Source: Loxodes magnus (lineage: Eukaryota; Ciliophora; Karyorelictea; Loxodida; Loxodidae). From it: 64,000 bases of DNA. Below the pieces are notes generated by a model. The model had not been told where the DNA came from. It worked only from the letters and a program-made list of their open reading frames with translations, and did no database searches. Position 1 is the stretch's first letter. Each line of letters opens with the position of its first letter. The position numbers were made by a program, and so were the translations under genes. Of the stretch, positions 24,119 to 36,542 are shown in pieces. Location of the stretch: assembly GCA_946699065.1 (NCBI GenBank), contig CAMPDV010000382.1, positions 239,419-303,418 on the forward strand, in the 5' to 3' direction.

Positions 24119-27100
24119 TTTTAATTAAATAAAGATTTAGTTCCTCACTTATATATTTAACTATCCATATCCTTTAATACTGCCACTCTAATAATCTTTT
24201 AATGTAATACACTTATATTTATTCTGCTTACTCACTAGCTTTTTTCAGCTAATTCTTTAAGAAATATTACCAATTTTAAAGTTCCAAAGCAACTTTATCA
24301 AGTAGGGTAAATAAGTTTAAAGCTTATCGATATATAAAAAAGAAAAGGCCTAACTGCAAAAAAGGCTACAATCATATAAAGTTAATATGGTTCTGTTATA
24401 TAACTGAATATGCATCGTAAGAAAGTGTTATAGTCCTTTTAACCCTTATAATCTACTTCTAGTTGCTTTATTAATTAATAAGCTATTGCTAGATATCAAG
24501 CTTCTTATATATCTAGTTGCTTGATTTTTAATACTAGTTTTAAATTAGTGCTTCTTAATAATTATATAGCTACTCTTATATTTTACACTTTGACCGTTTT
24601 GCAGTAAAATTTAACAATTCTAGACTCAGTAAAAATTTGACTGGTATTTTCATAATTTAGACAGAAGAGTATTTAAAGGAGCATTTTGCAATTTAAAATG
24701 CTCTTATCTTTTAATTCCTCGAACTAAACCAAAAGCAATAAAAAGGGTATTTAAGAGCCTATTATTTGGACTTATTTAGTTTTATATAATATAAAGCTAA
24801 GTTTAGTGTGCTACTTTAGCTTAATACTTAGTGCTACTATTTTCCCTAATTCTTTTGTCTTTTTAAGTAATGCTATTAACTTAAGTTTTGCTCACCTTTA
24901 TTAATCTTAAGCTTTTTATACCTTGCAGTGCTTACTATTGGCTCTTGATAACTTAAATTTCTTACTCATTGAAAAAAAATTATTTTATACTTAAAAATCA
25001 AAAGTAAATAGCAGACTAAATTGAGAAAGATTGATAAGGAATAAAAGAGGAATTTAGCTAAGAAGATATTTTTAAACTAGAAGCTAGCTATAATTATAGA
25101 AGCAGTAAGGGCAAAGCATCTAATTACTCTTACTAATTCCATTACTTAGCTCTAAATATTAAGCTTACTTCTTTTAACTCTAGTGGAAATACAGTTTATT
25201 ACCTAAATTTAGCTAAGTAGTATTACTCTTAGAATCTATAAGTGAGATGAAGGATATTATTATAATAGCGGCAAAACTGTATTATTTCTTAGTCTGTTAT
25301 TCTAGTTAAAGTAATGAACTTTTTGAAAACTAGATTGATTATTAAGATTAAATATTCTATTAACTGCTAAACTACTATTCTGTATAAAGAAGCATCTATA
25401 TTTAAATATTTAACTTTATATTCCAAGGATTCTAATTAGTAGGATCTTAGATGAATCAAAGAGATTCAGAGCTAGAAAAGCAAACTATTAGAGATAAGTT
25501 CGTTTATAAACTTCAATAGCTTTTAAATGAAAAATTACTTTCTTTCTAGTTCTATTTTAATAAGCTTAAAGAAAGGAAATTAATGAATCAGAGTCTTTCT
25601 TCTGTAGTATTTTAGAATATCTTCTGTATCTATATTAGCTTTAATATACCAAATGTTGCTAATAGCATCGCTATCAAAGCTAGTAATTATTCTAATATAA
25701 AGCTCTTATAATTATTGAAGTAACTAACCTTTCTGCTTTTATACTAATTTATATAACTCTCACCTTCTATTAAATATACTAAAGTACAAGAATAAGTACC
25801 TCTTATATAAGCATTTAGTTACTTTAACTTAAGTAGCTGTATCTATTTATTTAATATATTATATGTTATTCACTATCTTTTAGAGTTCTTCACTCGCTTA
25901 TGTAGATTTAAGGGGATATAAATTAGCTAAACTTGCTATTTATCAATTAGATTAAAACTAAAATAACAATTTTCATGCTTTTATACCAATTATTTCAGTC
26001 TTAATTTGCTCCAGAATTAGAGTAAATACTAAATAAAATGAAAAGCATAAGCATGTATTATAATAACTAAAAAGGATAAATTACTTAAAGTAATTCCAGC
26101 TAAAAATATAAACTTAACTATTAATTTTGGCATTACTGCACTCAATTACTTTAGCTTGATTAGTAGCTTTTATCTTTTTTAAGCTGAAGAGTATTTCATT
26201 TTCAGGTTATCTTGATAACAGAAAAAACTCTTTAATTTATTTTAAATTACAAGCTGCTAATTAATTTACCAGCCATTCTCATAATTTTATACCAATTAGT
26301 TGTAATTCTAACTATATAAGCTAACTAATTTAATTATATCAATAAGGTATAAAAGTACTATTGGTAGAACAATGTTAAAGTATCTTAATAAAGGATAAAT
26401 AGATAGATAGATAAATGAGCCAATTTGCTGAATTAAATGTACATTTGCTTACCAAATAATAGGCAATTTTTTAGCTAAGACAGATATAATCTAATAAAGC
26501 TTATTGATTAGAATCAAATAGTTACTTTGATATTTTTCAGGAAATAAATTAAATAAATACAGTTGAATTTAGCTAAAGCATCAAACTTAGCTCATACAAT
26601 ATATACAACATAAGTAATTATTAACAAGCAGTTTGATAATAAAATATCTTAACTAGGAATATGCAAGACAAATCTAAATTTTTATCCTCGTAAATAAAAT
26701 TATGCGGTATGCTTTTTAAATAGGTTACTAGGTAAGAAACAGTAAACATTTAAAATAATTTATGAATTAGATAATCAAAATCATATCCTTATTATTAAAG
26801 GATTATGCATGCTATTCAAACAAGAAGTAGATTAAGATTTGTGGTAGATTGAAGCTTCTTATATTAAATAAACTTACTAAAAAGAAAAGCTGATAAAGCT
26901 ATTTTAGGAGTTGTATAATTATACAAATCAATCTTTATACGTGATGGTTAATTTTTGGGCTTAATATGAGAGAATTATGATAATAAAACTTTTATATAAG
27001 TCTAAACTGATAGGATGCATTAAAATACTTTATCAGGTAATTAAATTAAATTATTTTGACTAACACCAAATAAGCAGTTTGAAATGAACTCAGATGATTA

Positions 27101-27246
27101 TTAGTTTTAAGTTACTTTTTTAAAGAAAGAATCTTTAATTTCTATAAAATAGTAAAATAACAAATTTTTGCTATTTAAGTAAGCCAAAAAAATAAAAGCT
27201 AAATAAGTGGAAAGGAGTGAAAGAAGTTATATTTATTGATATAAAA
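24119..27246. other. 3.1-kb AT-rich intergenic region
   Basis: The longest apparent gap in the first half. No conserved motif was found. The forward frame from about 26.42 to 27.08 kb lacks TGA, but its amino-acid composition (Ile, Lys, Leu, Asn, Tyr) is what AT-rich noncoding DNA would give, so I do not call a gene. Confidence 0.35.
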
Positions 27247-28348
27247 ATGGATGAATAATAGATGTAAATTTTTGAAATTTTAGCTGATAGACTAAGAGGA
27301 GTCAAAAAAAATGGATTTGCCTTGCCTTTTCATCCCTTGTAAGTAATTTCTTGATTTTTATTTCCTTTTGATTTTATTTGTTTTTATGTAATATTTATTC
27401 CTGAACAAAATAGCATTGTGGCTATAGTTATTATCACTATTTTATATTCCATACTTACTTCCCTTGTTATATGAAAGGCTTTTGTTTGCACAAAATGTGA
27501 TCCTACTGACCCTTCTGTTTATTAAGAGAGGGAATGTAAAAAGCAAGGGTAACTATTTAAATTTTAGTTAGGAGTTTGATACTGAGCAGTATAATTAAAT
27601 GTGTACCATATGTGATACTCATGTTGGCGATTAAAGCAAGCATTGTGGAGTTTGTAACAGATGCGTTGATGTTTTTGACCATCATTGCAAATGACTTAAT
27701 AACTGTATAGGAAAAGGAAACTATAGAGATTTTTTGTGACTGATTGTTATTCTAAATATGCATATTTTAATGCAGTTTATAGTAGGAATCGTTATCCTTT
27801 CAAATGAATTTAAGCATACTGCTAGAGGTATTCTTATACTCATTATTACTATCGAATCTGGTATCTTGTGATTTCTCGATTTACAACTAATTTTGCTGCA
27901 TGTCTTCTTAAAATGAAAGAAAATGACAACATATGAATACATAATGTATAAAAGAGAATAGAAGAAGAAAGCTTAAGTATCTCCTGCCAGTCACTAAGAA
28001 TCAGAAGGTCCGAAAGATAATCATACTTAATATGCTTCTGAAACAACTGATTTAAAAACAACTAGAAGAAATGTTAAAATTATAAAAAAAGACCCAAAAA
28101 ATAACTCTAATAGTGATTTAACCAAATAAGATGCAGATAAGATTTAAACAAGTTCTACAAGCAATGATTCTAAAACCTTAAAAATGTAAAACTATAAAAT
28201 TAGTTTTGATAAAGAGTAACAATAAGAAATTAAAAAGGATCAGTAAACTCACAGCAACACTCCTTTAAATGAAAATGAACAGGATGAAGATATCGATATT
28301 GTTGGAAATTAAAGTTCTGTTAACACTGAGTCGAAATAGCTTGTTTGA
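27247..28348 (+). CDS. DHHC-type palmitoyltransferase
   Basis: A 360-residue protein from two exons. Two N-terminal membrane helices (about residues 32-75) include VIIITILYSILTSLVI. The zinc-binding Cys-rich domain follows: MCTICDTHVGDQSKHCGVCNRCV, D138-H139-H140-C141-K-W-L-N-N-C, GKGNYRDFL. The W after DHHC-K is TGA. Two more membrane segments follow (LMQFIVGIVILSNEF and FLDLQLILLHVFL). The C-terminal 140 residues are polar, Ser/Lys/Gln-rich and presumably cytosolic. DHHC enzymes S-acylate cysteines of membrane-associated proteins through an acyl-Cys141 intermediate; all catalytic residues are present. The gene ends NTESKQLV-TGA. Its 3' end and flank have a diverged copy at about 42.15-42.6 kb. 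Confidence 0.9.
27549..27567 (+). other. 19-nt intron in DHHC gene
   Basis: GTAACTATTTAAATTTTAG. Removing it joins ECKKQGQEF to DTEQYNQMCTIC so that the DHHC zinc domain is in frame. The alternative TTAG end, 4 nt later, would not restore the frame. Confidence 0.85.
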
Positions 28349-29964
28349 TTATAAATTTATCGTTTATTAAAGCAATTTAAATAAGTTAGACTATTTCTGT
28401 ATTGAACCTTAAGTTTTTTATATTTTAAATCAAATTTTTCAAACTATCTTTACTATCTCTATCTCTAAAGCTCTTTACTAGAAGAATATCCTTTGTATCA
28501 AAAAGTATAAATTTATGGAATAAAGGCATTCCTAAAAAGTGGTTATGGTGAGTACTGCAGATCTATAATTTGATTTGCTCGCTAGGTAGAAAATAATAGG
28601 TTCATATTACCTTTCAAATTCAAGCTACTAAGTAAAAAGACCATAACTAATATTAAAGTACCTAAAAGTTGAGTTTAGGATACTTTCATAAAATAAGTTA
28701 AATAAAGTTTACATTTAATTAAGATAATCAAAGCTTCTTAGCCTAACCTTGCAATTATGCTATAGAGATCTTAATTAATAACCAATCTTAAAAATAGAAA
28801 CTTCACAATAAAAGATACTATATTAGTCTTCTTAAAGTAGGAAAGATAGAAAGATACCTAAAAGAAGAATATAAATAAGCATTAATAGAATTTGAGTGTT
28901 TATTAGATTCAAAATACTTAGAAAGAAAATAAATTTTCATGCGTAATTAATTTAATTTATAGTAGGTTCTTTCAAATTAAATAGTTCTATTTATAGAAGA
29001 TCAAGTTATACCTTCAAATGCAATCTAATATAATTCCTAATTTATCACATAAAGCAAAGACTATTGTACCTTCTCGCAGATCTTACTAGGAAATTACTAA
29101 AGCATTTGAAAGAATAGTCTAATAGCTAAAGAAGATTATTACTTATTTTATATATTTCATAATTATAAAAGGAGCTATTAAATCAAACTAACTCTGAAGT
29201 ATTTAAGAATATTTTAGCCAGGATATTATTAATAACAAAGCTAAATAGTTTTAAGAGAGATTCTATAAACAATTGCTAATTATATCTAATATAGATTATA
29301 AATTCCAATGATATAATTTAAATAAATGCTAGCATATAATGATTTATCAACTTAGCTATTAAAGTGATACTTAACCTTTTTAATTCTTACATTTTCCAAA
29401 GTTAAGAGTTGTGTTTTAATTAGATAAACATAAGGAAATAGATAATTCACATGCTTTTATTTATAAATTAGTTCTACTAGGATCTAGATATCTTCTTCAA
29501 GGGCTATTTTTCTTTTATATAAATAGTTTAATAGTTATTGATTTTGCAAGCTATAAACTCTTATTTATATACACATAATTGTATATGAGCAGTCAGTATC
29601 TAATTATAAGACTCTTTGCCTAAATACATTAACATATCTAGAGAATTCAGTTTATAAAATTTAAGATCTTATAATAAGAGCATTAAAAGACACTCCTTTA
29701 AGATAAAATTTTAAAAATGCTATTAGCTTTACAAGTACTTTTATAGTTAATATGAATTTAATATTTAGAGTATCTATTAAAATCTAGCCAGACATATTTA
29801 AAACTATATCTCAAAAAAGTATATGAAGATAGCAAAATTTACAGTTATGTTTAGTTAAATAAAAAGGAGTTAAAATGATGATAAATGTATTAGCTTTTTT
29901 ATTTTATTCTAGTGTATTTTATTGATAATTAAATTAATTTTGTATATTTTATAATTTTATTGCA
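28349..29964. other. Intergenic spacer; first ~450 bp duplicated elsewhere
   Basis: About 1.6 kb between the DHHC and OYE genes. Positions ~28340-28800 share a diverged but colinear copy with ~42155-42600. The remainder shows nothing I can name. Confidence 0.5.
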
Positions 29965-31074
29965 ATGAGCTTCCCAAACTTACTGTCTCCATTTGTCAAT
30001 GCTGCTCATTAATTCCAAAATCGAATTGTGATGTCTGCTTTGACTCGTTGCAGAGCTGATCTTCCAGGAATTCCTAATGATATTATGGTTTAATATTATG
30101 GAATGAGAGGGGATTGCGGCTTTGTTTTAACTGAGTGTAGTCCTGTTTCAGCTTTGGGAAACGGATTTCCAGGAAGTGGTGGTATTTGGACAGAAGAAAT
30201 GGTTTAAGGATGGTAAAAAGTAACGGATGCTGTTCATGCTAAAGGAGCTAAAATGTGTATTTAAATCTGGCATTGTGGAAGAGTTGCAAAACTATCATAT
30301 TTAAATGGATAGTTACCTATTTGTCCTTCACCTATTAAAAATAGATTTGATCCTGAATATCCTGTTCCAAGAGAAATGACTAAACAAGATATTGAAGAAG
30401 TTTTAGAACAATTCTACTAAGGAGCTATCAATGCAAAAAAGGCAGGATTTGATATGATTGAACTTCATGGAGCTAACGGTTATTTGATTGACTAATTCAT
30501 CCGAGATAGTGTAAATTAACGAACTGATGAATATGGAGGTTCAATTGAAAACAGATGCAGATTTCCTCTTTAAGTTATTGATAAACTTTGCGAAGTTTTC
30601 ACTTCTTAAAACGTAGGAATAAAGCTTTCACCTGTAGGACGTGCAAGTGATATGTTTGATAGTGATCCAATCACTCATTATTCGTACTTGATCCAATAAT
30701 TGAATGAAAGAAAAATAGGTTTTGTTGAAATGATGGAACCAAGTGAATGGAGAGTACTTAAGAATGCCACATATCCAAATGGTAAAGAATAAATTCCTGA
30801 AGTTCACAGTGTTTTCCGTCCGCTTTTTAATGGAATGTACATAGCAAATAGTGGAATTTCAGTCGAAAAAGGAGAAGAATTAGTTAAGAATGGAAAATGC
30901 GATTTAGTCTCATTTGGAAGATTCTTTATTTCTAATCCTGATCTTGTAGAGAGAGTAAAGAACGGTTAGGAACTAAATGCTAAGTGGAATATGAGCACAT
31001 TTTTCACCAAAGGTCCTGAAGGTTATGTAGATTATCCTTTATATGAAGAATGGAAGAAGAGCATAATCTCTTGA
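29965..31074 (+). CDS. Old Yellow Enzyme-family NAD(P)H:flavin oxidoreductase
   Basis: A 369-residue intronless protein of the usual OYE length. In order: RIVMSALTRCRA (FMN-binding strand 1), CGFVLTECSPVS, VTDAVHAKGAKMCIQIWHCGR, the active-site loop MIELHGANGYLIDQF (His and Asn that hold the substrate carbonyl), TDEYGGSIENRCRF, VGIKLSPVGRASDM, and NGKCDLVSFGRFFISNPDLVER (FMN phosphate site), closing with TFFTKGPEGYVDYP. OYEs use FMN and NADPH to reduce electrophilic alkenes, and detoxify reactive enals or make oxylipin-type products; the true substrate is unknown. The gene has no TGA-coded Trp and stops at TGA after EEWKKSIIS. Confidence 0.93.
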
Positions 31075-31736
31075 AGCTGAGCGTTAAAAAGATTCCTAAA
31101 CATTAATTTATTATTCTTCATTAGTTTATTTCATTAGCTTCATTTCTCATATCTAGTACATCTATATAAAAGAATAGTCTAATAGAAGAAATATAAATTG
31201 CTTTATTTAATAAAATGCCTTTGGTTATACAGTCTCTAAATAGATATTTCTAAATGATAGTTTGAAGTACTTTAACTCTAGTTGAGTTAGTTAATTTACC
31301 TTTAATTAATATTATCAAACAAAGGATAAATGTTTATTATGCTTAATATTATCATCAAATGAATAGATCATTTAAGTATCAATAGGATAAAGTAATCTAA
31401 CTAACTTCAAAACTGTTTTTTATATTAATCTAAAAATTTAAAGAGCCAATAATGTCAGTCAAATGTTTCAAATATTACTTAGATTATTTTTGTTAAAATA
31501 ACCATAAATATGCATATGATATATAAGAATGTGAAGTCCTGCAAGATGTTATTCAAGCCTTCAGAAATTATGATACACTTAAACTCATAACCTATAACTA
31601 AAGATATATAAAGCATAATTTACCTGCTTGAATATAATTTAGCAAACAGATTTAATGATTAAGTGTTTCCATTCAAAGTAACTTCGAAGGAAATATAAAT
31701 TTTAGAACAATGTGATGATCTATCGGAAGAACTTCA
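31075..31736. other. Intergenic spacer, convergent genes
   Basis: About 660 bp. No supported feature. Confidence 0.4.
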
Positions 31737-32648
31737 TCATTAATTGAGATAATTAGATAGGAATGCAAGAGGAGAAAAAAGCTGAAATTAATTTCCTTCA
31801 TGAAATATGGTAAAAACGTATTAAATGGAAAAGGCAAAATTATGTTTGTAATTTTAAGAATTAGCCTTTAAATCCTCTAATATTTTGGTCAGTCTCTTCT
31901 TAAATTAAAGGACGGCTTAAGACTTCATTAGTCTGCTATCCTTATCTACTTCTCCAGCCTTCGTTATTATTTGTTACATTTAGTTTAGAGTTTCATTATT
32001 TCTTCCTGTATATCTCAAATCTTGCAGATCATATGTTAAATCACTCCTTTGTTCTAGAGAATTCTTTTCATAAATTTTTTATTTTCCTTATATATTATAT
32101 CTTTACCAGCACCTTTCCGTTTAATGTGATTTTTTACAAATTCAGCATCTTGGTCTTCTTAGATGTTGACTTATCCTATTTACGAATTATAGATAAGTAT
32201 TAGGTTCAATGTCCATCGGTATGGATGATGTTTATTCCATAAATTTTTAATAAATTCTAGTTGCTAAGTTTGTTATTCTTAAAGCTATTTTATTTGTTAA
32301 TGGAATATCTAGATATCTGATTAAAAAAATTAGGGGATGTCGTAAAATGTTAGGTAATTTGATTCAGTTTTTCACTCCATTATTAGATTGAATTTATGGT
32401 TTGTCCTACTACAAAGAAATAATAATTTATTGTTAGCTGCAATTAATTTAAAGTGGTCTCTATCTATTCTATTTTTATCTGTGTTGTTTTAGTTCCTACT
32501 GTAAGTTAGATATTCTCTATTGAAATGATTATTGAAATGCTTATTTAGATAATTGTTCTTAATCCTAATTACTATTCAGTTAAATCATACTATTCTTCTT
32601 GTTTTTTATGAAAGTATTAATAGAGGTCTATTGTTTCTTAGGTGGCAT
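31737..32648 (-). CDS. Hypothetical protein with PIP-box-like N terminus
   Basis: About 291 residues if two micro-introns are removed. The start, MPPKKQQTSINTFIKNKK, resembles N-terminal PCNA-interacting peptides (Q-x-x-I-x-x-F), although the second aromatic is replaced by Ile. A Gln-rich linker follows. A hydrophobic helical region comes next (LRHPLIFLIRYLDIPL, KIALRITNLATRIYQKFME, SSIPMDIEPNTYLQFV). The end is helical (TLNQMQQIITKAGEV, FKKRLTKILEDLKANSQN). I do not recognise the fold. The 3' end is uncertain: the frame runs through a Phe-rich stretch to two consecutive TGA codons. Confidence in the exon structure is lower than for the neighbours. Confidence 0.5.
32087..32106 (-). other. Probable 20-nt intron
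   Basis: GTAAAGATATAATATATAAG on the minus strand. Splicing restores the frame into ...KIYEKNSLEQRSDLTYDLQ. It ends AAG rather than the TAG/CAG seen in most other introns here. Confidence 0.55.
32155..32170 (-). other. Tentative 16-nt intron
   Basis: GTCAACATCTAAGAAG on the minus strand. The length and frame fit (…FVNRI/NQDAEFVKNHIKRKG), but it starts GTC instead of the GTA seen elsewhere. Confidence 0.35.
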
Positions 32649-33382
32649 TTTAGACAACATAGAACTGATATAAGTATTTGAATACTACTTTAAGAAGGTT
32701 TAATTTGGATATAACTACATTATTATAAATAAATGCTTAAATATGCATAGTAATCTCTTAGCTAATATTGAGAGTACTAATATTTACTTGCTTTTGTATT
32801 TTATATCTCTTCATAAAATCCTCTTAGTCTATACAAATTAATTTTAAGTCAAAACTAAAATTAGCTTGTAAAGAAGTTATTGCAAGGTAGTTTTATCTAT
32901 TGGTCATTATTTTTAGTGGCCTAAGTAAATAATTTAAGTTCATGATATTCAAAAGATAAAATGCTTTTAGTAAAGTAATAGTTAACTAAAGGAAGTAAAT
33001 GATATGATAGCTAAAGGTTTTAAATACTAAGTAATTTTGGTAAATAAATATCCAAGGTAAAGAAGCTTTTAATTAGCTTAATAAAGCTAAAATGAATATT
33101 ATATAATAGTGACATACAATTTAGAACTTACCTGGATACTTATAATTCAATATTCTCATTTTTCTTACTCCATAAGAGATTTCTAATGTAGCACTTTGTT
33201 GTAGGTCTTTGAGGTTTGCAGCCCAGCATGATTTTTTGTGGAATCAATTTTTGTAGAAATAGATTAAGCAATAAATAAGTTAAAATAATCAACCTGAATA
33301 AGAGATTTAAGAAAACTAGCAATATAGATCTGGATAAGAATAAATGAAAAGCTTTATATATCAAAACAGAGTCTAGTAAAAT
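32649..33382. other. Divergent intergenic region
   Basis: About 730 bp between divergent genes. No supported motif. Confidence 0.4.
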
Positions 33383-34673
33383 ATGTTTGCAGGGCTTTGT
33401 CTTTAATTTCGTTTAGAGGGTCATGAAAAAGCAATTACTAGCTTTGATTTTAAACCTTAAGATAAGACACTTGTGTCAGGCAGTTAAGATGGTAACCTAA
33501 TTCTTTGAAATTTGCAAAACAAGACTAGTTTTAAACTAACTGGACATTCTAATTGAGTTACTGGAGTAAAGTTCTATAAAAATGGAATAGTTAGTGTTTC
33601 AGCAGATAAGACTATGCGAATATGAAATCTAGATGAATATTAAGAACTTAAATAATAAGGAAAATATAAAAACATCAAGATAGAAGGAACAATTATTAAA
33701 GCTCATTCAGCTGGAATAAATAAGCTTAAGAAACTTGATGATAACAACTTCATTACTAGTTCATATGATTCTTCAATCAAGTTGTGGAACATTAACTATA
33801 ATGACGCTGTTTGTGTTAAGATTTTTAATGAACATATTGGGCATGTAAAGTTTGATAGCGATGGTTTATTTTTAGCTTCATATGGAACTGAAGATAATAC
33901 TTTAAAAATCTTTGATTTACAATAGTAAAAGTTAATATTTGAAGTACCTTAAATAACAGTCGGTAATACTTTTGATAGATCTGGGTAGCCAAGGAGCAAT
34001 GAAGTTGGCTGTATTTTGCTTTGATAGAATTTAATTATAGTAGGAGAAACAAATCGAATCTCAGTTTTCGACGTAAGATAAAAGAAATCTGCCTATATGA
34101 AAGAGTTACAGCCATAAAGCATTTAAGCTGAATAATAGTAAATTGAATAAGAATAGAAATAAGAAGACTAAATTATAAGAGTAGGAATTAGAGTTCCTCA
34201 AGAAATAGCTAAGCAAAGTAAGTATTTTACAATTAGCTGGAGTCATTACACAAATCAGATATTCGGATTTAATTCTCTACTTTTCGCTCATTCTTCAGGA
34301 TTATAAGGCCTGCATGTTTTTGATATAAGGTATTCACTAATATAGAAATTAATAATATCTCAATCTAGAAACTATTCACAGTTGTCAAATCAATATTTTT
34401 GATATTGGGTAATCCTATTTGAATGATATTGTTGCTACTGTAGCAACTCCTTCTAGATAAGAACTAGTTTTAACTAAGTACACTGGAAATACTTAATAAT
34501 GGTAATAAAAATACGATTTCTCTAATGGAACTTCAGCTTCTACTTGTTGTAAATTTTTTGAAGAAGGATTGCTAGCAATTGGAGATACTAAGGGATTGAT
34601 TAGAGTTTTGAACTTCAAAGTTACGAAATCTGAATTGCTTAGAAATGAAATTAGAATTAAAAACGTTAAATGA
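33383..34673 (+). CDS. WD40-repeat protein
   Basis: A 424-residue protein from two exons. The first three WD repeats are clear: LEGHEKAITSFDFKPQDKTL ending LILWNL, then LTGHSNWVTGVKFY ending MRIWNL, then IKAHSAGINKLKKLDDNNFI ending IKLWNI. In the first two, the Trp of the terminal W-D-like dipeptide, and the W of SNWV, are written TGA. Further, more diverged blades follow (LKIFDLQ, ISVFDVR, LHVFDIR, IRVLNF), with a Gln/Glu insertion near residues 255-275, giving roughly seven blades. The N terminus resembles POC1-type basal-body WD40 proteins, but this class is too general for a functional call. The stop TGA lies 120 bp upstream of the retrotransposon. Confidence 0.82.
34330..34345 (+). other. 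16-nt intron in WD40 gene
   Basis: GTATTCACTAATATAG. Splicing joins LHVFDIR to NQQYLNLETIHSCQINIFDIG and carries the frame to the TGA stop. It starts GTAT rather than GTAA. Confidence 0.75.
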
Positions 34674-34792
34674 TTACATAGCATTAGTTTATTAGTTAAG
34701 TCTATTAAATTAGTATCTACTCTTTATTTATTTTTAATAAGAGTGCTATTTATATATATATTAAAAAATACTTAGCTTCAAGAAGGGTTTTT

Positions 34793-35819
34793 ATGCCACC
34801 TCCTCAGAGTAAGAGAGAAACCTAAAGCAACTTTCTTCTACAACGTCTTCACTTTAATTAGTCCAAACTTCTTTATTTCGAATGGAAAGCAGACTCATAA
34901 GAAAAGCACTCAGACTACATAGAACAAATTCACTGATTGAACTTATATGATATATTAATACACTCAACAGGAAAAGGATATCAATAAATCTATGATTGGA
35001 CAGATTTCACTAAAAGGAGGAGCATAAAATAAGAAAGAAATTAAATGGTAAAAAAGTACACAACTTAAGCAATAATTTAACAAAAGAATGAACAACTTAT
35101 TTCAGCCAGCATCCCTGAAAACTAAATGGTAAGAGTCTACTAAAATGCTTATGATGATGTATCAGATATGGTAGTCGCAGTTTATTTTAACCACTATTTG
35201 GAAAATACTGATTTAGTAGAGAAAAAGGCCATAGACTAAGAAGTGATAAAAGTGTTTAGGAATCAAATATGGAGCGAACGCAGCAAGCAGGGACCAAATT
35301 CATTTAAAAAACGAAATAGTATATTTGGTCTTCAACAATGAAGAAAGATACTAGCAATTCGCGTAATTCAGGGAATGAACATTCTAAGGTGTTAGAATTC
35401 CTATCTAAGCAAGAAACTAATTAGAATAATTTGATATTCATAACTAGCCAGTTTACTTCATAATAAACGAATATTCAAACATGAAGGAAGTAATGGAAAT
35501 AATTAATTAATATGGAAAACCTAGAGAAGAGATATAGCATACATACCCAAACATTACTATGCTAACTGGTGGCAGTGTAATATACCTAGATTTAAAGGAT
35601 ATAGACGAAGACAAGAGGATACAAGAAGTAATAGACTTGAACGGAAACAAAATGAGAATACAAAACTCAGTAAATTTTATTTGCTGCTTATGTAAATTGA
35701 AATGGCATATAGACCAAAAATGCAGAAGGGTGGAAGCAGCAAAAATGAAACAACTACATACAAGAGAATTAGAGTTACTTGAAGGAGAAGTTAAATTAAC
35801 AATAAAAAACCAGAATTAA
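34793..35819 (+). pseudogene. LINE ORF1 (gag-like, CCHC knuckle), frameshifted
   Basis: Starts MPPPQSKRETQSNFLL and runs about 340 residues. A one-base insertion in a TTT run near 35254-35256 moves the frame from ...EVIKVF to ...LGIKYGANAASRDQIHLKNE. After that, the coherent C-terminal half ends in a zinc knuckle C-x2-C-x4-H-x4-C (CLCKLKWHIDQKC) at about 35,680-35,725. ORF1 proteins of LINEs bind the element RNA as nucleic-acid chaperones. The Lys/Glu-rich tract from 35,820 to 36,540 probably belongs to the ORF1-ORF2 junction. Confidence 0.65.
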
Positions 35820-36542
35820 AAGCAAATAAAGCAAATAAGAGGACAATTAAAGAAGGAGAATAAATGATTATAGAGGAAGCAAGGGAAGAAGAGAAGGAAA
35901 TAAAATGAGGAGAATAGAAAAATACTTAAAGCAACTAAATAGTTAAATAATTAAAAAAATTTATGCTAAAAGAATAAATAAGAATTGCTTTTACATTCAA
36001 AATTGAATTGGACATATGTAAAACAAAGGGACAGAGAAATGTTCAAAGAATTAAATAAAATAGAAAGCAATAAACTATATAATTAAGATATAATATAAAG
36101 CAATTCAGAGAAAAGGATAAGTGATGGTAAAAACGCTAAACCTAATAGAAAAAATGAGAAACAAACAAAATAGAATAATGGAGTATGTAAGGGAAAACGT
36201 AAATTAAGAAAAAAAGCAAAAAGAAATAGAAAAAACTCAAGAAGAAAAAGAATAAAATGCAAGATGAAAGTTTGAAGTAAGAAGCAAACTGAAACAAACT
36301 TTAATTAGAATTTACTATGCTAAGAAACCTAAAAGCAAAAATGAACAATTATCCAACAAAAATTAATAGGAAAAGGCAAAAGAAGAAAAATAGAATAGAT
36401 AAGAAGAAGGAAAAGATAGATAATAAGTGGAAAAAGATAAAAGGAGAAAGAACTAATAATGAAAAGAATATGAAAACAGAGAATGATAGATTAGATGAAG
36501 GAAAGTTGGAAAAGGAAGATGAATAAAAAGGAAAAAGTGGAG

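Noticed and set aside
26420..27085. TGA-free forward frame upstream of the DHHC gene
   Set aside because: About 220 codons without TGA, but composition is that expected of AT-rich noncoding DNA, and no motif or splice signal connects it to the DHHC start. Kept as intergenic.
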